A DNA stretch of 64,000 nucleotides from NCBI GenBank assembly GCA_032433765.1, contig JAVIAB010000092.1, positions 34,448,034-34,512,033 of the forward strand. The letters are read 5' to 3'. Below are positions 59,710 to 64,000 of this stretch, piece after piece. The translations under genes were made by a program, and so were the position numbers. Numbering within the stretch: position 1 is the stretch's first letter; every line of letters begins with the position of its first letter. Source of the DNA: Megaustenia siamemsis. Taxonomy: Eukaryota; Mollusca; Gastropoda; Stylommatophora; Ariophantidae. Below the pieces are notes generated by a model, which had not been told where the DNA came from, searched no databases, and worked only from the letters and a program-made list of their open reading frames with translations.

Positions 59710-60234
59710 TGTGTAGTGGGTGTAGCAAAGGCGGCAACGTCATCAACGGTACCTGTCACGGCAAATGTTCACATGGGATCTATGGACACGACTGCTCCAG
59801 GTCTTGTCTCAGTGTATGTCCTTTATGTGAGTAAAAGTCCGGGAAATGCCTACAATGTAAACATCCTGGCTATACCTGTAATGACACTTGTCCCGATGGT
59901 AATTTTGGGCTACAGTGCGAACAGACGTGTTCTGATGGTTGTGACATCATATGTGACCCGGAAAGTGGTAACTGTATGTGCAAGGAAACGTACTACGGAT
60001 CAGACTGCACTCTCAAATATCCGGACAACTGGTTCAATGACACCTGTGAACAGTCAACCGAGAACTGTACATGCAAGAGAACGTTCTGTGGGTCATACTG
60101 CACTCTCAAATCTCCGGACAACTGTTTAACGAACCTGTGAACAGATAATCGGGGCCTGCGACTCGTATGTCGATGATTCTCACGTTAAGAAGAGTCTACC
60201 GACTACAACAAACCCAAGCATATGGATACCTTAA
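59710..60234 (+). pseudogene. Decayed EGF-like (MEGF-type) exon (copy 2)
   Basis: Copy of 30254-30778 with the same in-frame stop and the same frameshift, so both defects predate the 39-kb duplication (or both are shared by two haplotypes). Confidence 0.7.
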
Positions 60235-60718
60235 TGTGTTTCTGTGCTAGACATGATTCATTTCTTGGTGTTTTTCCGCGAAACCATGGCTCATATCTTA
60301 ATGTGTTTCTGTGCTAGCCATGGATCATATCTTGGTGTGTTTCTGTGCTATCAATGGCTCATATCCTAGCTTGTGTGTGTGTGCTGGCCATGGCTCATAT
60401 CTTGGTGTGTTCGTGTTAATCATGTCTCATATCTTTATGTGTGTATGTGTTTAGTCATATCTCATATCTTAGTGTGTATCTGTGTTAGTCATGTGTCATG
60501 TATTTGTGTGTGCATGTCTGGGTTAGTGATATCTCATACCTTTGTGTGCATGTCTATGTTAGTCATATCTGATATCTTTCTGTGCATGCATATGTTAGGC
60601 ATGTGTCATATCTTAGTGCGTGCCTGTCTATGTCAGTCATATCTCGTATCGTTGTGTGCATGTCTGTGTTAGTCACATCACATATCTTTGAGTGGGCATG
60701 TCTGTGTTAGTCACCTCT
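60229..60718. repeat. Degenerate minisatellite, about 40-bp period (copy 2)
   Basis: Copy of 30773-31262 with a few substitutions. Confidence 0.8.
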
Positions 60719-60719
60719 A

Positions 60720-61046
60720 GTGACTCGGGTATATGGTGCTCGTAAATCTGGGAGGGCCGACCATCTAAGGGCAGAATCCCCCTACAGAAAAGACAATCTG
60801 CTGCCTTGCAGGAAGATTGGGGACAATCAAAGGCTAAGGAAAGCAAACCTGAATAAAATGCTGGCTGAAATCGGATGCACTGGGCCACTGGCGCAGAACA
60901 CAGTGCAACGTTTTAACGGGTGTTCAATCAGAGTGGATGTGGTAGACTCTAATTGTGATGTTATGCTTGTGGGGGCGATCAATACACTTAACCTGACTGC
61001 TGACGTAATGTGAGAGTCTGGAATCCTACTCAGATTGAGCCCTGAT
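60720..61046 (+). other. Unclassified 330-bp segment (copy 2)
   Basis: Copy of 31264-31590; 97-codon open frame kept. Not recognised. Confidence 0.35.
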
Positions 61047-61047
61047 C

Positions 61048-61048
<1 letters not shown>

Positions 61049-61087
<39 letters not shown>
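61049..61087. repeat. (GA)n microsatellite (copy 2)
   Basis: Counterpart of 31592-31635, a few units shorter. Confidence 0.95.
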
Positions 61088-61090
<3 letters not shown>

Positions 61091-61411
61091 TAATGTAAAA
61101 GAGAAATAAAGACGAGACAGAGGCAGACCAAGAAGAAGTTGTTTTTTCAAGACATCAATGAAATCTTCATATGTCAACAATAGAAGTGAAAGAACTGGCT
61201 AGAGGTAGTGAAGATTGATATATTGTGCCTACTCTCACCTGGATTATCCCATTACTCAAAGCAGTTACCAAATATGTGGTCATAAGAAAATGTGGCACTA
61301 TGTTTGAATGCATTAAATATTGATATATTACAATGATTTTACTAACATGCTAGAAATTATTCTTGCTTTGAAAAATAAAATGCATAATGTATATGATCAT
61401 TGCTATTTCAG

Positions 61412-61457
61412 GCGTTGACTAGCACTGAACGAATTGTGGCTGTTAGATTTATAGCTG
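61412..61457 (+). CDS. Exon Q, micro-exon of the N-glycosylated domain (copy 2)
   Basis: Identical to 31960-32005, same splice sites and phases (0 in, 1 out). Confidence 0.6.
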
Positions 61458-62137
61458 GTATGTACACACGATTTTACTCTCTTTTTTACAAATCACCAAA
61501 TAGACAAATTGAAAATAAAAACATTTTTCAGTATAACAGTTCTTTTAATGAAAGTAAATAATGTGTTTGGTAGTTTTACTGGATGAGATGTTTGTGGAAA
61601 GCGCTTGAAGTAGCTTCAGATAAGAAAGAGATTGAACATTGAATCACTCTTGCAAACTACACCAAAATATAAAATGGTACACTCACCTGAAAAGAATGCT
61701 AAGAGATTCTATAGCATAGAAAACATGTACTGCAAGATGAGATGGAAGAAGTGCACTTGGGAGACTCAGAGTAAGATGAAATCTCAACATCCGAGAAACA
61801 CTACCACGACATCAATCGACAATAGTTGAGGCTGCCAGGAGAGCAGAAACTAAAACTGTGTAAATACATTTAACACCCGAAAGTGTATAAGAATAGATGC
61901 TGTGCAAATTGATTCCGTAATTTGAAAATAATTTTTAATGCAATAAATAATTCTTCAACTATGGTATATTTACAGATAATAGATTGTTGGTTCTTACTGA
62001 TGTACCCACTTTCCTTCCTTTCTTTCCATCTCATAACAATAGAAGTGTGATAGTGTGAAGTGGGTTTGTCAAGGAGGGAGAGTGAATCATAAAAAAACTG
62101 TGTGATTTTATTCATTGTAACTAGAGTGATGAAATAG

Positions 62138-62164
62138 TCTCTCTCTCTCTCTCTCTTTCTCTTT
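62138..62164. repeat. (CT)n microsatellite (copy 2)
   Basis: Counterpart of 32683-32709. Confidence 0.9.
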
Positions 62165-62601
62165 CTCACTCGCTTACAAACACACCAATATATACACATC
62201 TATGTTTGTATATATACAATCATCCCATCTGACATTCTAAACTTGGTTTCAGATTTTTAATTTCATTTGGACTTATTCTGTTACGAAATGTAGCTTGTTG
62301 GATTAAGCCTTCCTGAATGTGAGGTTTTATATCTTTGCGTGATATTCAAACTAATTAAAACAATTTCTTGAGAATCTAATTCAATTAGAGAGACATATGA
62401 GCCGCGGCGGGCCCTAAGGGCATACACCCAGATACTCTTATCTTTTTCTAAATTTTCTTTTCTTCTTTAGCACGAAATTAATATTATCATTATGTTGACG
62501 TAGATGATCATTTCCTTATACAATCTTCTATCCACCACATCGTATCAATTCTGTTGTTGATTGTTTTCCATGCCATGACACCAGGCTATCTAGTATGTTG
62601 T

Positions 62602-63072
62602 ACAAATATCAACAGGGCTGAAACTAAGAATGGCACAATGTTACATCTTCTCAATATTCCTGTATGGTGCAGAAACATGGACATTAGACAAGTAAACAGA
62701 ACAGAAAATTGAAGCCTTTAAAATGTGGATTTATAGATGAATAGGTAGAATTGGATGGAAACAAAAGATAACAAACGATAAAGTTTTATAACAACTGAAA
62801 TTAAAAAGAGAACTACTAAATACAATTAATGACAAGACAAATGAAATTTTTGGGGCATGTTAAAAGACACAACAGCCTACTAAAAGTAATATTGGAAGGA
62901 AAAATACAAGGTAAAAGTGGCAGAGGCAGACCAAGACTAACATGGACGAGTAACATCGAAAGATGGCCAAGTCAATCTATGACAGCCTGCACCAACAAAG
63001 CTCGAAACAGAGCAGAATGGCGTTCCATGGTAGCCAACCTTCGTTGCGGAGAAGGCACACGATGATGATGAT
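62602..63072 (+). mobile_element. RTE-like element remnant, internally deleted (copy 2)
   Basis: Only the last 470 bp of the element at 33331-34880 remain (from ISTGLKLR on). The deletion joins TAGTATGTTG (33270 in copy 1) to CAAATATCAA (34411) and also removes the left target-site duplication. Confidence 0.85.
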
Positions 63073-63086
63073 TAACCACGTATTAA

Positions 63087-63664
63087 AACTTTCCTCTTCT
63101 CATGATGTGACAGAAAAATGTTAATTGTTGCTTTCTGATGATTCTTAGGAGCTCCCTTTTTTGTGTTGGCCTCTTTGAGAGTTTCCTCGTTAGTATTTTT
63201 AGCTATCCGGGGAACTTTAACAATTCTTCTGAGAAATCCCATCTCTGTTGACTCTAATCGTCATTTCATTGTTTGTATACCGTCCATGATTCGCTTTCAT
63301 AGGTCACAATTGGCTCTATATAGCACCGATGAATTTTTCCTTCTCACTTCTATTGACATAGATTTGTTGCATAAGACGTATTTAATTTTCTGAAATGCTA
63401 AATTGGGCCTCAGTAATTCTGCTTTTTATTTCTGTGGTGCATCTTCCAACTGATGTTATTATTGCGCATAAGTATTTGACGCGTTGCACTTCTTTCAGAT
63501 TTGTCTTGTTTAGTTTTATGCTGCATGATGGGGATGATTGTTTCTTCAATATGACCATTACTTCAGTTTTCTTTCTATTCAGACTGAGACTTTTCTTGTT
63601 GCTTTCTTGTAATATTATGTCTATCATTTCTTGTAGTTTATTATATGTCTTTGCTATTAAGACT
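63087..63664 (-). mobile_element. Older non-LTR relic on the minus strand (copy 2)
   Basis: Copy of the 34895-35470 part of the older relic (VKYLCAIITSVGRCTTEIKSRI reading). Confidence 0.65.
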
Positions 63665-63773
63665 GATTAAATTAATATGTTATTAATTAATATGTCAGAA
63701 TAACATTGTATTTATCTAATTTCTCCATGCTTTCATACATATGTTAAAAGTTTTATTGATTCTTACATTGCAG

Positions 63774-63818
63774 ATAAAGAGGAATATACAGGTTTAAACA
63801 GCTCTCTATCCAAACTTA
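63774..63818 (+). CDS. Exon R, 45-nt micro-exon of the N-glycosylated domain (copy 2)
   Basis: Identical to 35580-35624 with the same acceptor and GTAAGT donor. The following S exon should lie about 620 bp downstream, just beyond the window end. Confidence 0.65.
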
Positions 63819-64000
63819 GTAAGTGGTTTTTTTTTAAATTTCAATTTGTAATATTACTGTAATCTTAACACTCAAAATTGCGTTTATTTTACACACAGAG
63901 ACTATGCCGTATAAATTTTAAACTATTACTAGTCGTTGTCATCTTTTATTTCTCAATAGTATTACGTGATTAAACTTGCGTTGTTTAAAAGCTTAAAAAA

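Larger units (their letters stand above)
39041..64000. repeat. 39-kb direct duplication, copy 2 (runs off window)
   Basis: Corresponds to about 1-35808 of copy 1. Differences seen: the (GAAA)n tract is 102 bp shorter; about 9.3 kb (two mucin exon-intron units) is absent; about 60 bp is missing near 58657; the compound microsatellite of 32955-33063 is absent; and about 1.14 kb of an RTE element is deleted at 62600. Its exon S and transposon would lie beyond the window. Confidence 0.95.

Overview
The window is animal (metazoan) nuclear DNA: intron-rich, AT-rich, full of non-LTR retrotransposon fragments, tRNA-derived SINEs and (AT)n/(GA)n/(GAAA)n arrays. A decayed MEGF-type EGF exon and the general repeat style would fit a mollusc or another lophotrochozoan, but this is only an impression. 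No gene start, signal peptide, promoter, polyadenylation site or RNA gene is visible; the window lies inside one large gene on the + strand.

Most long open frames here are shadows of codon-periodic repeats. When splice sites are read instead, one coherent gene appears. Its exons fall in two classes. (1) Huge Ser/Thr/Pro mucin-like exons (A, B1, B2, B3, C) built from a degenerate 33-nt/11-residue unit (TTPGSTTSSTS type), each starting and ending in phase 1. (2) Five small exons, here named P, Q, R, S and K (phases 1-0, 0-1, 1-1, 1-0, 0-1), which join exactly into a 161-residue domain with only two cysteines, one near each end, and eight N-glycosylation sequons. The order is K - A - B1 - B2 - B3 - C - P - Q - R - S - K - A - B - C - P - Q - R. 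Every junction preserves frame, so the product would be a modular glycoprotein alternating an N-glycosylated domain with O-glycosylated mucin stalks. I do not recognise the family.

Duplication occurs at two scales. A 39-kb block (1-39040) is followed directly by a second, nearly identical copy (39041 to the window end). Inside it, a 4.65-kb unit of one mucin exon plus a 2.3-kb intron is tandemly repeated. The intron carries a SINE and an antisense reverse-transcriptase relic. Copy 1 has exons A, B1, B2, B3 and C; copy 2 has A', B' and C', and B' looks like a B1/B3 recombinant. Each of the three copy-2 mucin exons, and B1 in copy 1, carries a net one-base deletion, either sequencing error in low-complexity DNA or real decay. 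The 39-kb duplication could be a true intragenic tandem duplication or two haplotypes left uncollapsed by the assembler.

The introns hold a layered set of mobile elements. Several are nested with visible target-site duplications: SINEs at 2556-2805, 24149-24338 and 27997-28329, a 226-bp insert at 34080-34305, and a 5'-truncated RTE-like element at 33331-34880. A dead DDE_3-type (IS630/Tc1/mariner superfamily) transposase lies at 37706-38985, just before the duplication junction.
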